From Atrina japonica (lineage: Eukaryota > Mollusca > Bivalvia > Pterioida > Pinnidae), in assembly GCA_030159075.1 (NCBI GenBank), contig BROG01000132.1:1298685-1362684 (forward strand): a stretch of 64,000 bases of DNA, given 5' to 3'. Each line of letters begins with the position of its first letter. Positions within the stretch are counted from its first letter, which is position 1. Of the stretch, positions 12,444-25,903 are shown one piece after another. A program made the translations under genes and the position numbers. Below the pieces are notes generated by a model, which was not told the origin of the DNA, searched no databases, and worked only from the letters and a program-made list of their open reading frames with translations.

Positions 12444-13010
12444 GATACCAAAGTATAAATCAATAGGATGTCCAGGACATAGATACAAATCCGGTAAAAA
12501 TGGACAAACACGGACCTCTGGAAACCAAAAGGTGGGATCAGGTGCCATGGAGGAGTAAGCATCCCCTGTCGACCGGTCACACCCGCCGTGAGTCCACAGT
12601 CAAGTCCAATGAAACACGTGAGGAGTGTATATCCTCCTCACAATTGGTACAGACGTCTCAACAACCGCCAACGAAAAGGCAACTCAACATTTCACTTAGT
12701 GAAACAGAGTAGTCGCAAACAAGACTATTATACCGACCGTAAAATTTGCGGAACGTTGACATTAAACGCGGTTTTCGATATCCCTGTGTCAATAATTTGT
12801 CAGTGAGTAGTTTACCTCTGTATTTGAAATCTTCATATGTTGTGCACGCCCTGGCATATCGGATCATTTGTGAAATATAAACTCCATATGCAGGTGACTG
12901 AGGGATATTACTACTTAAATGTGGAAAATTTACGATGGGAAAGCTGAAATCGTCGCGTTTATCGTATAGCTTAGTTGCTAATTCCCCGTCTGTGTTTATA
13001 TTAAGTAAAA
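12444..13010 (-). mobile_element. Retroelement R1, longest copy
   Basis: This is one of the two longest copies (567 bp). Read on the minus strand it consists of the last ~110 codons of a reverse-transcriptase-type ORF followed by about 215 bp of 3' tail ending ...ATTTATACTTTGGTATC. At least a dozen copies in the window share exactly this 3' end and are cut at different points on the other side, the mark of 5'-truncated target-primed retrotransposition. It could be a LINE or a Penelope-like element; the core RT domain is absent, so the clade is unresolved. The other long copy is at 29005-29569. Confidence 0.85.
12661..13010 (-). pseudogene. Reverse-transcriptase ORF, C-terminal fragment (R1)
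   Basis: Conceptual translation on the minus strand shows, in order, ATKLYDKRDDF, FPIVNFPHL, SNIPQSPAYGVYISQMIRY, KLLTQGY and FRKFYGRY, ending in a stop after SCLFVGGC. This block is familiar from the region after the RT domain in many invertebrate retroelement proteins. Here it is open for about 112 codons, but the catalytic YxDD region would lie upstream and is missing, so it is a truncated relic. Sibling fragments at 20652, 29219 and 49726 preserve the same reading frame. Confidence 0.8.
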
Positions 13011-13534
13011 TGTCTCAAATGTGGTTATTATATTAGTGATGTAATAGGGAAATATCACGATGCGTATCCAATACTACTACTACATCTAGCACCTAGAATT
13101 GAAAGCAATCGATTGTATAATAACATAATTAGTTTTGCTACACTCATATCTCCATCTGTCGAATCTTTCTAATTTTAGTTTGTCTTTCAGTTGACTTATG
13201 AGCTAATATCGAACGATTTTACTGTTCGTTGTTGAAAAGTTCTCTAATGAACTGAATAAAAGATAGATATAGCGAATTGACATCCTATAATCTTTTCATC
13301 CATAATTAAGTGGTATCTTAAAATGTATGTGCCTGTTAAGCGATTGACCATTTTATATACACAAACAAGCTGTGCAAAGTGTACAACTGATTTAATTATC
13401 ATGTTTCCTAATATTGTCTCCTGGTATTTAGAAAGTGTCATAACTTGTTCGATATTGGCATCACAACTGTATATTTCATTTGAATTTGAATATTGTTTTA
13501 ACAATTTTACAGTCATTTAGTGGCGACCAGTTTA
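13011..13534. other. No gene seen
   Basis: Antisense-overlapping short frames (13244-13520) have no recognisable motif. Confidence 0.5.
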
Positions 13535-13722
13535 AAATCGGTGAGGAGAGAACCCGGTTACAATGCACACAGGAGAAGACCACCGACATTCCGCAGGTAA
13601 ACTGACAAACTTTCCCACAGAAAGCTGCTTATATTCCAGCGGGGTTCGAATCTGTGACGACCAGAAGACGTCATGGCACAAATCACGATGCTCTAACCAT
13701 CTGGCCACGCTGTCTATTCCAC
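13535..13722 (-). mobile_element. SINE-A copy
   Basis: Minus-strand head GTGGCCAGATGGTTAGAGCA (A box) and GATTCGAACCCCGCTGG (B-box region), then the body with GAAAGTTTGTCAGTTTACCT and CGGTGGTCTTCTCC. The 133- to 140-codon frames across this copy on both strands are products of the SINE, not genes. Confidence 0.8.
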
Positions 13723-14414
13723 CATATGTAAGTTTTTCTATGTTTCGGTCTGAATTTGTCCACAAATTCTCACCGGTTGTGATCGGTCGGCAATGGATAC
13801 TTACTCGCTTATTGCACCTGTTATCCATATCTGATATTTCTAGATGTCCATATAAGAAAGAAAAAGAAAATCTTGGATCTTTCATAAATTCAACAAAATT
13901 GAAGCATAAAATAAAAGCTTCAATGACTGAAAGAAATAGTGAATCTCTCATCAATATTTATTGAATTGAAATGATTCAAATACAGCAGTGGTGGTCGTTC
14001 ACAATGCTCTGAATGTAATTCCGGCGTCTACTCGATGACGATTCCAGTTCTTCAATATGTACGCAATGTTCTATATTGCTATCGACTGCAAAGTCAGGTT
14101 GAGCAGGCTGCTTCATTGAATATCGTTAAGATAATGAAAGAACGTAAATCATTCATCAGTCATGTTTAAAAATACCTGCAGCTTGTTTTAAACACGAGGT
14201 GAGAGTGATGTCTTAACAGAAAAAAGAAATTCACTCTCCTATAAATTCCCTGAAGACCATTGTTTTCAATGTGTTGCGGTTATGCATAAAAAACTGGGAT
14301 GCTGATTTGTAGAAAATCCCCCTCTCAGGTAGTGTAGATAGTATTCTGGAACATGACAATATACAGTGACTCCCTTTCGCCTATAATATCTAGAACCCAA
14401 TGGTGGTATTTTCA

Positions 14415-14640
14415 CCTAACTTGACCTTTTTCATCGGACTCAAGAAGTTTCCATGTAACATTTGCGACGGGTTTGGCATGTTGGCAGATGACGCTGACGC
14501 CTTCCGCACACCTAGTCCTATCCCGTTTGAGATTCGCAATTGTTCTTCATGTTGCGACCATTTTCATATCTGATTTGTCGTGTTCTAATGGACTTGGAGT
14601 TTTGATTATCCATTGGTACTTCTTCCTTTTACTTAGCATA
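14415..14640 (+). mobile_element. Dispersed repeat R2
   Basis: CGCACACCTAGTCCTATCCC, GAGATTCGCAATTGTTCTTC and TTTTGATTATCCATTGGTAC match R2 copies at 6783 (same sense) and 5075, 21695 (inverted). Confidence 0.65.
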
Positions 14641-14834
14641 GAATAATACTTGTCAAAATTATTACTACGGATACCAGTGACTTGATTTTAAAAATTGAGG
14701 ATTAATTTCTTTGTCTAGTTATTAATTAACTTGTTCATTATTGGGTCAGAGTGATACTTATGTCATAGATAATATAATGAAAGAATGATAGACGAATTAC
14801 GCATTTCGGAAGTGAGCCGAGGCGCGGACAGTAG

Positions 14835-14925
14835 TACAGAAATACAAGCTACTCGGTTTATGTATGCCCTCGGGGACTCCAACTCAAATCGACGCTTTGC
14901 AAATGCAAGGCGGCGAGTACTTCAC
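14835..14925 (-). repeat. Dispersed repeat R3, fragment
   Basis: AGAAATACAAGCTACTCGGT and TATGCCCTCGGGGACTC match the inverse of the R3 middle at 8860-8935. Confidence 0.5.
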
Positions 14926-15120
14926 TTAATCTCATTTATCATCAGTATATCTGTTTATTCATAATTGTTTACTCATTCATTCATTTTATCATATATCTAT
15001 TTAAATTTACTTGGTTAAAAAGGTATGATTTTTGTTAATGAGTGAATGAATAATGTAAAGTTAACAGACTTTTATACAACTGGACAACACTGTGTGAATG
15101 AAAATGTAGAATTATTAAAC

Positions 15121-15276
15121 CAAACGCGACGATTTCGGCTTTCCCATCGTAAATTTTCCACATTAAAGTAGTAATATCCCCCAGTTACCCATGGCACCTG
15201 ATCCGCGTTTGTCCATTTTTACCGGATTTGTATCTATGTCCTGGACATTCTATTGATTTATATTTTGGTATCTGAA
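15121..15276 (+). mobile_element. Retroelement R1, internally deleted copy
   Basis: Starts in the RT-tail codons (KRDDFGFPIVNFPH in frame, then a stop), jumps at about 15190 into GGCACCTGATCC and again into GTTTGTCCATTTTTACCGG, and ends at the shared 3' end TTTTGGTATCTGAA. Two internal deletions give a compact 156-bp copy. Confidence 0.75.
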
Positions 15277-16300
<1,024 letters not shown>

Positions 16301-16491
16301 CTGGGTGCATAAATACACCGTGCTCTAAATATTTTTATGTGTGCGGAAAGGGAAATTTAAAATATTTCCTTTTTACAAAATTAGAAACGATTATGAAAAT
16401 TTTAGGTAAAGCAAAAGAAGAATATTTCATTCAACCGTTAAATGATCACTGAACAGAGAATTTATATATCGACAATTTTTATCATTATACA

Positions 16492-16591
<100 letters not shown>

Positions 16592-17023
16592 GGAAAAGAT
16601 CGCAGAGTAAACATTTGACTCAAACTTATTCCTCTCAAGAATTTACTCGCTGGCGTTCCACGACGTCGATATAAATGGAGTCGATCGTTCGAACGATAAA
16701 GAGTCTACCTGGTCTTATCTGTGAAAAAGACCCGTCTTCATTGTACCGTTAACCCAGCTTGCAGACCAAACCTATGCGATACAGTTCGGTAACTTTGCAG
16801 TTTTTCTTCCGGACGAAATGTGTGATGTGAATGCGTATTAGCGTATCTCAGTCATTTCGTCCAGAGGAAGGGACAGGTTGCCAATTAAATTTGACTACAG
16901 TTTTTCCTGTACCGGTAGTCGTTTCAGTGCTTTATATAATTCGCTTCATGACTTGTATATAAGCATAACTATATGCTTAGATCCGACAACCTAGAATTTA
17001 CAGTTTTGTTGGTTTTAGTGATT

Positions 17024-17190
17024 CAGTAAAACCTGCTTTAGCGACCATCTGTGTATAAAGACCATCTGGACATTGCTGTCCCCAATAGTACCATTTGTGT
17101 ACTGTGTACAAATTAACCCCTATATAAAGACCACCTCCCTATAAAGACTGGTTTTGTTGTGTCCCTAAGAATGTCATTATGTACAAGTTT
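17024..17190. mobile_element. MITE family T1 (CAGTAAAACCTG end)
   Basis: CAGTAAAACCTGCTTTAGCG, TATAAAGACCATCTGG, CCCCAATAGTACCATTTGTG and CCTATATAAAGACCACCTCC recur at 32427-32556 and 46625-46785. The CAGTxxAACCT start with TA before it resembles pogo/Tigger-type ends (Tc1/mariner superfamily). Confidence 0.65.
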
Positions 17191-18027
17191 CCTTGGAAAT
17201 ATATACCTTGGTATATGAGACTATATTCATATATATATATTCATCTCCAGCAACTCTTATTTATTTGAATTATTTAGACCATGTAAACATATTATTGTCA
17301 GATGTACTGATTCCACCACTCTTACCGTCAAAACAACGACTAGCTAATTACGCTGCGTGTGCCCGTTTCCCGTCATTAAATGATATGTAGCAAACAATTT
17401 GTTGAAGTATACGTAATTTACTGTAATAGTTCTTAAAACATCAAATGATCTCTTCAATTATGAAATCTTGTTATCATTTTTATCACAGTAGTCATTCAGG
17501 CGGTTAAAGGATGTCGTTTGGATAATTGTTTTAGATATCCGTTCCTTATGTAATATGTCCTTTTCCACCACTCCATTGAAATAATCACATTTTCACATTA
17601 TACATGTTAATAACAATGCTGTTCTTGTCAAGAGTGTCAAAATATAACGACAAAACATGCCTCGTAAGTTTTATTGTTTTGTTTACTTTTCTGCTTATTT
17701 TTCTCATGTACCTTCATGTCTCTCTCTCATATCTCTCTCACTACGTATGGTGTTTAGAGTTGATCTTTGTTTAATATCAGGTTCATGTTTTAAGATCAAT
17801 AAAATTGTTCATGTGTATGTTAATTTAATAAGACAATATCCCACCCAAGCGGCAGGAATATTTCTGTCCGACCCAAGGGTTTCCCGAGGATAGGGCTTTC
17901 CGATTCGTACTTCGAGGAGGATTTAGTATACCGTTTCTACTCAACACATCCCTGTTTTTATTATTGACAGCCATGTTTCAAATATATGTTTATGTACGCA
18001 TAATTTGTCAAAACAATTTATGCGCTA
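17191..18027. other. No gene seen
   Basis: Short frames only (17193-17390, 17657-17893); no motifs. Confidence 0.5.
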
Positions 18028-18145
18028 CATTCTCATTTAATGCAAGTCATATACCCTCTACGTCATAAAATTGTATTGTGACATCATTCTCATTTAATGC
18101 AAGTCATATACGCTCTCATTTGATGCAAGTCATGTACGCTCTAAG
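18028..18145. repeat. Short tandem duplications
   Basis: TCTCATTTAATGCAAGTCAT followed by ATAC.CTCT occurs three times with unequal spacing. Confidence 0.75.
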
Positions 18146-18966
18146 TCAAAAAAAGTTTATTGTGGCGTCATTCTGCATGTAGTTTGGCAGTACGCTATAG
18201 ATTGTCAAGGAAATAATTCAATGTAAAAAGGAAGGGATTTATCATGAATCGTGGGAAAAGTGAGTATTTCAAAATTAACAGTGAACCAAAGTCACATTTA
18301 ATGTTTAGATGTGTTGGATATTTCACTTCACAAAAGAAACTGATGATGTATTATTATCATTTTGTAAATACATTGTAAACACACTGCAGATATACACACA
18401 CCAATTAACACAAACTGTAATACCGATGCTATCACTATCACTTTTAGAATCGTAGCCAAATATTCAATTACATCAATTTTTTATTTTCCTTTTCCTGTAA
18501 AGTAACATTTGCATGTCTCTTTCAGATCCTGTAATATCAAAGTGTTTTGCTCACCAGTTTTCAACACAAAACACGTAACTAATGCAGACCGCATCGAAAG
18601 TACACCTGATCATAAACTATGCTTAATCCAATGACTCACCGTGGTCAAAATGACACTACCTTGGAGATGACGCCTCCGAATGGATTAATTGTTGGAAATA
18701 TTCTTTCCTCAGAACCTATTTGTAAGCTGATGTTTATGTTCACACCTGGCTTGATATACTGACATGTAGGAATGTATAAAGTTGGCATGCTACGGAACTT
18801 ACAACTTATAGTAATACAAACGCATTCAATGTTATTCTCACTAGAATACAAATTCCATAATTCTTGTGGCATATAGTATATCATACATATATTTATAATG
18901 TAAAATATTATATTCATTTAAAAGAAATAAACAAAAGGGAAGTAGCTTATAAAAGACAACGCACAC

Positions 18967-18967
<1 letters not shown>
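18146..18967. other. No gene seen
   Basis: No supported feature. Confidence 0.5.

Positions 18968-19055
<88 letters not shown>
18968..19055. repeat. (TA)n microsatellite
   Basis: About 85 bp of TA. Confidence 0.95.
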
Positions 19056-19564
19056 AATTAATAAGGAAATAAAAATAAATGGATGGATACGTTTAAAACG
19101 AACCACTATTTACTGCGATTTTTTTATCATTTTTTATTGTTGTACTTGCAGTTAAACATCAAGTGTTGAAGCGCGCAGTATTTTTCTTATGGTTTCCCTA
19201 CTGTACTGAGTTTATTGATTTCGAGGTAGGAACGGTTACAATGGTATCAGCTATATATAAGTATAAACACTCGATTATTGATCAGGTGTATATCTTTATA
19301 CACAAAATCCTGTATTTTCATTGTGGTCTACAGAAATTGTCGATGTTTTATGATAGATATTGTTTTATTGTTAAACTTGGCACGTACTGGAAGATTGCTT
19401 CTAGTTTATATTTTAATTAATTTATTTCAAAATTTATCTGTTTATTTATTTATTTGTCTATTGTTTTAGATATTTTAATTCATTATTGTTATTGATTTAT
19501 AACTATAATGATTTTTGTTTCTGTCGAGTGATTCTTACAATCAACCCTTCTTTAATGCATTATA

Positions 19565-19840
<276 letters not shown>

Positions 19841-20231
19841 TAGTAAATGTAAATTGTTGTTGTTGTCATTACTGAACATATTTAAGTGAAGAACAACTTG
19901 GCTTCTCGATCCCATTATATATATACAGTCGAACCTATTTTTAGCAGCCAATCAAGGGAAACTGAAAAAGTGACTGCAAAAGACAGATGGCCTTTGGTTC
20001 CAGGTTCACAAAAATCAGAAGAAAATTGGTGTCCATTATGCAGTGTATAGCAACACATGTATATTCATATACCAGTATGTGATAGTTTGATGCTAAGTTT
20101 AGCTGGGTTATACAGCTGACTGCTGGTTTAGGTACGTTTGTATTGTGAAACTGATTGGGGGAACAGAAACTGACTGTTGAAGACAAGTCGGTGCTGAAAA
20201 CAGGTGACATTTAAGGCAGGTTTCAATATAT

Positions 20232-20410
20232 ATTTATAGCAGTGAGCAGTGAGGGTTCTTTAATGTGGGGACACCTACTGTGACACGAGATCTCGCTTTT
20301 TACTGTCATATCCGAAAGACTGGAAACCTACCTGCCGCCGACTGGACTCAAACTCGCGACCTCATGATCAAAAGTCAAGCGTGCTACCGGCTGAGCCAGG
20401 CCGGCTCCAT
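20232..20410 (-). mobile_element. SINE-B copy
   Basis: Minus-strand head GGCCTGGCTCAGCCGGTAGC (A box) and CGCGAGTTTGAGTCCAGTC (B box), then a body with CCAGTCTTTCGGATATGACA and TCCCCACATTAAAGAACCC. Related copies are at 22866-23100 and 57420-57525. Confidence 0.75.
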
Positions 20411-20455
20411 GAGAATCCATCAAAATGTCATTAATAAATATATATAAAACATATC

Positions 20456-20920
20456 AACTACCAAAGTATAAATCATTAGGATATCAAGGACACAGATACA
20501 AATCAGGCAAAATGGACAAACACGGACCTCTGGAAACAAAGAAGTGGGATCAGGTGTAATGGAGGAGTAAGCATCCCCTGTCGACTGGTCAGACTCGCCG
20601 TGAGTCCGCAGTCAAGTCCAAATGGAAAACGTATGGAATGAATCCTCGTCACAATTGGTACAGACGTCTCAACAACCACCAACGAAAAGACATTTCACCC
20701 AGTAAAACAGAGTAATCGCAAACAAGACTATTTTGCGGAACGTTGACATCAAACGCGGTTTTCGATATCCCTGTGTCCTGTTTCAATAATTTGTCAGTGA
20801 GTAGTTTACATCTGTATATAAAATGTTTATATGTTGAACACGCCTTGGCATATCGGATCATTTGTGAAATATAAACTCAATATGCTGGTGACTGGGATGT
20901 TACTAATTAAATTTGGAAAT
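20456..20920 (-). mobile_element. Retroelement R1 copy with RT tail
   Basis: From CTACCAAAGTATAAATCATT through GGACAAACACGGACCTCTGG and the RT tail, ending near ATGTTACTAATTAAATTTGG. A deletion of about 14 bp plus neighbouring changes damage the frame near VNVPQNSLV; MIRYAKAC, KLLTDKLLKQ and CDYSVLL remain readable. Confidence 0.8.
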
Positions 20921-21149
20921 ATATCTTATCTTTGAATATCTTATCAAAATGATTATAGGAATCAGTTATCCTATATTGTCTTTAAACCAGCGATAAGCTT
21001 TATAAAGTGCATAACAGAGTTTACATATATGATTGGGACGTGAATTTAATATAAAAGATATTTAACTCCCTTGACAGTGGGTAGTTAAAATATAAACTTG
21101 TGGTACTTCATGTATAGTTATTGACGTTTCTATTAAAGTGAATTATCAT

Positions 21150-21182
21150 CTCTTTCTCTCTCTCTCTCCCTATCTCTCTCTA

Positions 21183-21243
<61 letters not shown>
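21150..21243. repeat. (CT)n microsatellite
   Basis: TCTC runs with early CCTATC and TATC interruptions. Confidence 0.95.
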
Positions 21244-21248
<5 letters not shown>

Positions 21249-21408
21249 GACCTATCGCCATGTGTCTAACACAATAATCTCATGTACTTTTTTGACGTAA
21301 TTTCGGTTGTGATTTCATAATCATACAAGTGTTTGATGGGCCATTTGATTGTGATGTATAATGGAAAAGTTTGCCAAAAGGTGATGGGCATTTGGCGATA
21401 GGTCAATT
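21244..21408. mobile_element. Short MITE with 16-bp perfect terminal inverted repeats
   Basis: Left AATTGACCTATCGCCA and right TGGCGATAGGTCAATT are exact inverses around about 165 bp. The left end sits directly against the (CT)n tract. Confidence 0.75.
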
Positions 21409-21694
21409 AGTACCACCTAACAAAGAAAATGACAAAGTGTGATCAATTTCAAATTGTCAGTTCTTGTCATCAGAATTTTGTCACGTGCTAATAGATTCCT
21501 TTCAGTAATTTGTGCTATAACAGTGGATAAATAAATGAGTTTTTAGGTTTCTGTTAAAGCTTAATTTACTGAAAGAATCCTTTTTTCCCGTACGAATACA
21601 AATTTAACATCCGAAAAAGCCAGACTCAGACAGAATCTGCTTCGCCGATAATTTCCATTTATATATTGATCTGTATAACTGCGAGTAAAAAAGA

Positions 21695-21805
21695 AGAAGT
21701 ACCACAGATAATCGAAGTACCAAGGCCATTAGAATACGACAATTAATTAAAAATAACGACGGTCTCAACACGAAGAACAATTGCGAATCTCAAACGGAAT
21801 GGGAC
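21695..21805 (-). mobile_element. Dispersed repeat R2
   Basis: AAGTACCACAGATAATCG, CATTAGAATACGACAATT, GGTCTCAACACGAAGAACAA and TTGCGAATCTCAAACGG follow the R2 order. Confidence 0.65.
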
Positions 21806-21884
21806 CATTCGGAAGAAAATGCTCGAGTGATTGTTTCTATTACATAAGAACCATATAACGTCGATTGTGAAGAACATATATAAT

Positions 21885-21896
21885 ATATATATAGTG

Positions 21897-21927
<31 letters not shown>

Positions 21928-21972
21928 TAATATATATATTTATATATTATATATATAACGTCGATAGTGACA

Positions 21973-22007
<35 letters not shown>

Positions 22008-22033
22008 TATATAGATATATAGATATATATAAT
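21885..22033. repeat. Complex TA-rich repeat
   Basis: TA runs with ATATATAACGTCGATAGTGA and (TAGATATA)n portions; the motif AACGTCGAT also occurs just before it at 21858. Confidence 0.85.
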
Positions 22034-22865
22034 ATCATTTGTTGTGATTATGAAACTTTATAAAAGTACCTGGTAGAATATATCAAATGCAGTAATTGGA
22101 ATTTAAGTATACAACAATTGATTTAATTAGTGAACAAGCGTAATGACACTACCTGAAATTGATCGATAATTGACGCGATTCCCTTGATACATTGAAACAT
22201 CTGTCAGATTCAATTAATTGGTCATAGTTTGTCGTTCCGTTTATAGCTTCTGAAAATAAATGCTAGACAAATTGCTAAAAGTTATTGGGAACCAATAAAA
22301 TGTAAAACAGTTGAATCATATGCTTGTCAGTATTTTTAGATTTATTACGATTCTGTAATTTAACAAAGTACGGAAGCCTATAAGGGTCACTCTGAAAAGA
22401 AAAAAAATATTTATAACGCGTTAATCGATATTTGTTAAAACGCGTTATTTATCTCGTTAAAACGCGATAATTTCTCGTTAAAACGCGTTATTTACTTGTT
22501 AAAACGCGTTATTTTATCTCGTTAAAAATAGTATCACGCGGTAGTTATCTCACGCGTTATTTATTCGTTAAAACGCGTTAATTATTTAAAAACGCGATAG
22601 TATACAACGCGTTAATCTGATTTTTAATTAGTAAAACGCGAATCTAAAGTAAAGTCAGCGTAAAATGAGTAAAAACCGCTGAATGTTACATTAGTTTTTC
22701 AAAACCTGCATTTTCCGTGATAGAGGCCTACGCCTGCAATGATTTGTAGTTCTTTAAATGTTGTTTTAAATGCAATTAATGATTTGCGCTGACAAATGGT
22801 ATTAAACCTGTATTGTTTATATCCTTTTACATTTTTATACGAGCGGCTTTTACATTTTTATACAT

Positions 22866-23100
22866 GGCTCAACGACTCTGATCAGGTCGTGAGTTCGAGT
22901 CCCGCTACATTGGTTTCTGTCTTAGATGAGACAGTAAAAACTGTCCCGTTCACAGTTGTCGGCACGTTAAAGAACCCCCATTTCAATGTAAGTGCCGAAA
23001 TAAATTTGCCCTTCACCGGATTTGGTGAAATTGCATATAAATGAAATTTCTTGAGTGGGGGTTAAACAACAATAAACAAACAAACAAACAAAAATATATT
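22866..23100 (+). mobile_element. SINE-B-like copy with (CAAA)n tail
   Basis: B box GTGAGTTCGAGTCCCGC, then a body with GGCACGTTAAAGAACCCCCA and a 3' end GGGGGTTAAACAACAATAAA running into CAAACAAACAAACAAA. The A-box half of the head is damaged. It lies inside the foldback composite. Confidence 0.7.
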
Positions 23101-23434
23101 TTTATACAAAAAAATTTGTAAAACATTTGTGATGAAGTGACATTTGCGCTACAACCCACGTAAGAGCACAGGAAATTAATTGCTTGGGTTCAGTAGTATA
23201 TATTTTTAGTCCGTGTCCGATGAAGGGAACGTAGTTTGAGGGTAAAATTTGAACAAAGGTGGAATGAGGGGGTTAAATATGTGACACGGACGCTGACGTG
23301 CAAATAAGGCGCCTAGTGCTCCGTATTTTTCTACTGTTTGGTGGCATAGGATTATTGTAATGGCGCGATACTCCCACTACAGTACCCTTCACAGCAGCAA
23401 AAGAGATCCAAGATCACTTAGTCGACTATTCATT

Positions 23435-23760
23435 TGTTTATAACGCGTTTTAAAACGAGATAAATTTTTAACGAGATAATTAACTCGTTTTAACGTGATA
23501 ACACGCGTTTTAAGGGGATAAATTCGACTAACGCGTTTTAACGAGATAATTATCGCGTTTTAACGAGATAACTCGTTTTAACGAGATAACTAACGCGTTT
23601 TAACGAGATAATTATCGCGGAGATAAATAACGCAATAACGCGGTACAAGATATCGCAAACGAGATAAATGATCATTAACGAGACAATCGCGTTTTAACGA
23701 GTAAATAACGCTCGAGATACTATCGCGTTTTAACGGGATAGTATCGCGTTTTAACAAGGC
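23435..23760. repeat. AACGCGTTTTAACGAGATAA tandem array
   Basis: About 15 irregular units of AACGCGTTTTAACGAGATAA, many with deletions. Each unit holds the palindrome AACGCGTT. Inverted relative to the left arm at 22415-22625. Confidence 0.85.
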
Positions 23761-24970
23761 TCTCAAGAGCCTGTATCGGTATTTCTTGAGAAGATCAACG
23801 AACCAATTTTTGTAAAGGACCTTCCCTACATAAATCCTGTAAAGTTTGTTGGCAGTGGTTTCAGAGAAGAAAATGAAAATGTGATTTTCCCATATGATAA
23901 ACAGCCCAGCGGCCAAGGTTTTGACAGATCGGAACGAAATGAGCAATCTTTGTAAAGGACCTTCAATATCATTCTTCTACACTTATATTTGCTTCATTTT
24001 CGAGAAAATGTAATTTTCCCACAGGATCCAATTCTTCTTCAAAATCAGGAACCGGATTCATGAATGACAATAGGTTCTGCGAAAACTTTTGTTACAGCAG
24101 TCTTCTTTTGGCTATATAATGTTAAATTAAGCCCCGCTAGTTGATTTTTGACGGATCGATTACTCTTTGTAAAGGACCTTTACATAATTCCTCAGTGGTT
24201 TCAGGGTGAGAAGATGATTTCCCTATAGGATCTAATGTTAAACGAAGCCTCGCCATAGCGGCCATGTTTTTGACGCAAAGTTGGTGGCTAAAAAATGTCA
24301 GTCAAGGAACAATTTTCAAAACGTTTTGAAGTACATCAATATCTATTTGGAAACCAAATTTCATTGAAATGAAACAATGTTGAATTTTGTCGCCTTTTTT
24401 GTGCCATTTTGAAATGGTGGATTCAACACCGGTTTTTGAAGTCCACATCATGGCAAACATTTTTATCAAGCTACATTCGACCTCTATCTTTAATAGTTTT
24501 GGAGTTAGAAGACGAAAAACATTATTCTGTGAAAAAAGGGATCCAACACAGAATTTTGGATTGTCTTCAAATTTTCAGGGTGGGTCGATCATAGGAACAT
24601 TTTTGCTTACACTTGACCCTATCTGCTACATTTTTTGAAATAAAAAAATTAAAAATGCCAAAATTTTGAAAATTTTGGCTATAACTCCGAGAGGTCCGAT
24701 TTTCTTCGCATTAGTCCTGATTTTTAACCTTGTCAGATATTTGATATCTGTAATATCTAGTTATTGGCCCTGCAATATACTATGCCTATTTTTAGCAACA
24801 GCCATGTTGTTTGACCTGCGACATAGAAAATAACAAATTTGAAACTAAATTGTACGACTCAGTTAAAGTTTGTTCAACAGTGGTTTCATTTTTGAAAAAA
24901 AGTTAACGACGGACGGACGGACGACGGACGGACGACGGGCAAGTGATCGAGCTCACCCTGACATAGTTGA
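23755..24970 (+). mobile_element. Repeat beginning AAGGCTCTCAAGAGCC, nested
   Basis: Starts with the palindrome GGCTCTCAAGAGCC and ends with GGACGGACGGACGACGGAC arrays and GAGCTCACCCTGAC...GTTGAGCTGAT. Inside, TTTGTAAAGGACCTT recurs three times (23812, 23949, 24166), as does GGCAGTGGTTTCAG-like text. I recognise this style of repeat from molluscan genomes but cannot name it. The 83-codon frame at 24387 lies within it. Confidence 0.55.
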
Positions 24971-25903
24971 GCTGATAACTAACGCGTTTTCGAGATAATT
25001 ATCGCGTTTTAATGAGATAAATAACGCGATTTTAACGGATAAATAACGCGATATCGCGTTTTTAACGAGATAATTATCGCACGAGATTAACGCATCGAGA
25101 TAACGACCGCGTTTTAACAAGAATTAACATAAATATTTTTTTTTTCTTTTCAAATTATAGGCTTCCGTACAATTGTCACGGAAAATGCAGTTTTGAAAAA
25201 ATGTAACATTCAGCGGTTTTTTACACTCTTACTGACTGACTTTCTTTAGATAAAATTTTCGAGATAACTATCGTTTTAACGGATAAATAACGCGTTTTAA
25301 CGAGATCAATGATTTTATATATCGCCTAACGAGATCATTAACGCGTTTTAGACGAGATAAATGCTTATACTATCGAATTTTAACGGGATACTATCGCGTT
25401 TTTAACGAGATAACTACCGGTTTTACTATCGTTTTGAAAACCGTTTTAACTCGTTTTAACGAGATAATGTTTTAACGAATCGTTTTAACGAGATAAACCG
25501 CGCGTTTTTAACAAGAAAATTAACGCGTTAAAACGACATAAATATTTTTTTTGGTCTATTCAGAGGACCCTTATGTCCGTGTGACAAAATTAACACATTC
25601 ATAATACTATTAGACATATGATTTTGTTCATACACCACCAGCCTCCCGCAAGTTCGACATTCAGTCGCACTTAGTTTTGGGACGAACCACTGTCAAATAC
25701 ATTTATAGCCACTCGGTACGGATCCAAACCATGATCATTAACAATCCAGTAATCCTCGAGTGTTTAAGAGACAATCTCGGTATCAAACCACCTTAAGCCA
25801 GTGGGCACGATGGTCGTCACAGCGAAGGTTTTAGGGGACTTCTATGTTTCACTTATAGACCATTTTCGAGTTGCCTCATTCCATTCAGTTTCGTCACAAT
25901 AGT

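Larger units (their letters stand above)
22370..25580. mobile_element. Foldback-like composite element with tandem-repeat inverted arms
   Basis: The left arm (22370-22735) reads: end ATAAGGGTCACTCTGAAAAG, then about 210 bp of ~20-bp units CGTTAAAACGCGTTATTTAT, then a subterminal stretch with ACCGCTGAATGTTACAT. The right arm (25166-25580) has all three parts in inverted order: TGTAACATTCAGCGGT, then TTTTAACGAGATAA units, then ATTCAGAGGACCCTTAT. Forward unit blocks also occur inside at 23435-23760 and 24975-25110, the latter followed by an extra end-like copy at 25120-25170. No transposase is seen, so it is non-autonomous or passively built. The interior holds a SINE-B (22866-23100) and another repeat (23755-24970). 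Confidence 0.7.

Noticed and set aside
13532..13964. 140- and 133-codon antisense-overlapping genes
   Set aside because: Mostly inside a SINE-A copy and its flank; no motif and no splice context.
23590..23946. 118-codon minus-strand frame with LLKRDTIPLKRDSISS text
   Set aside because: The repeated LKRD wording is the translation of the CGTTTTAACGAGATA unit array.
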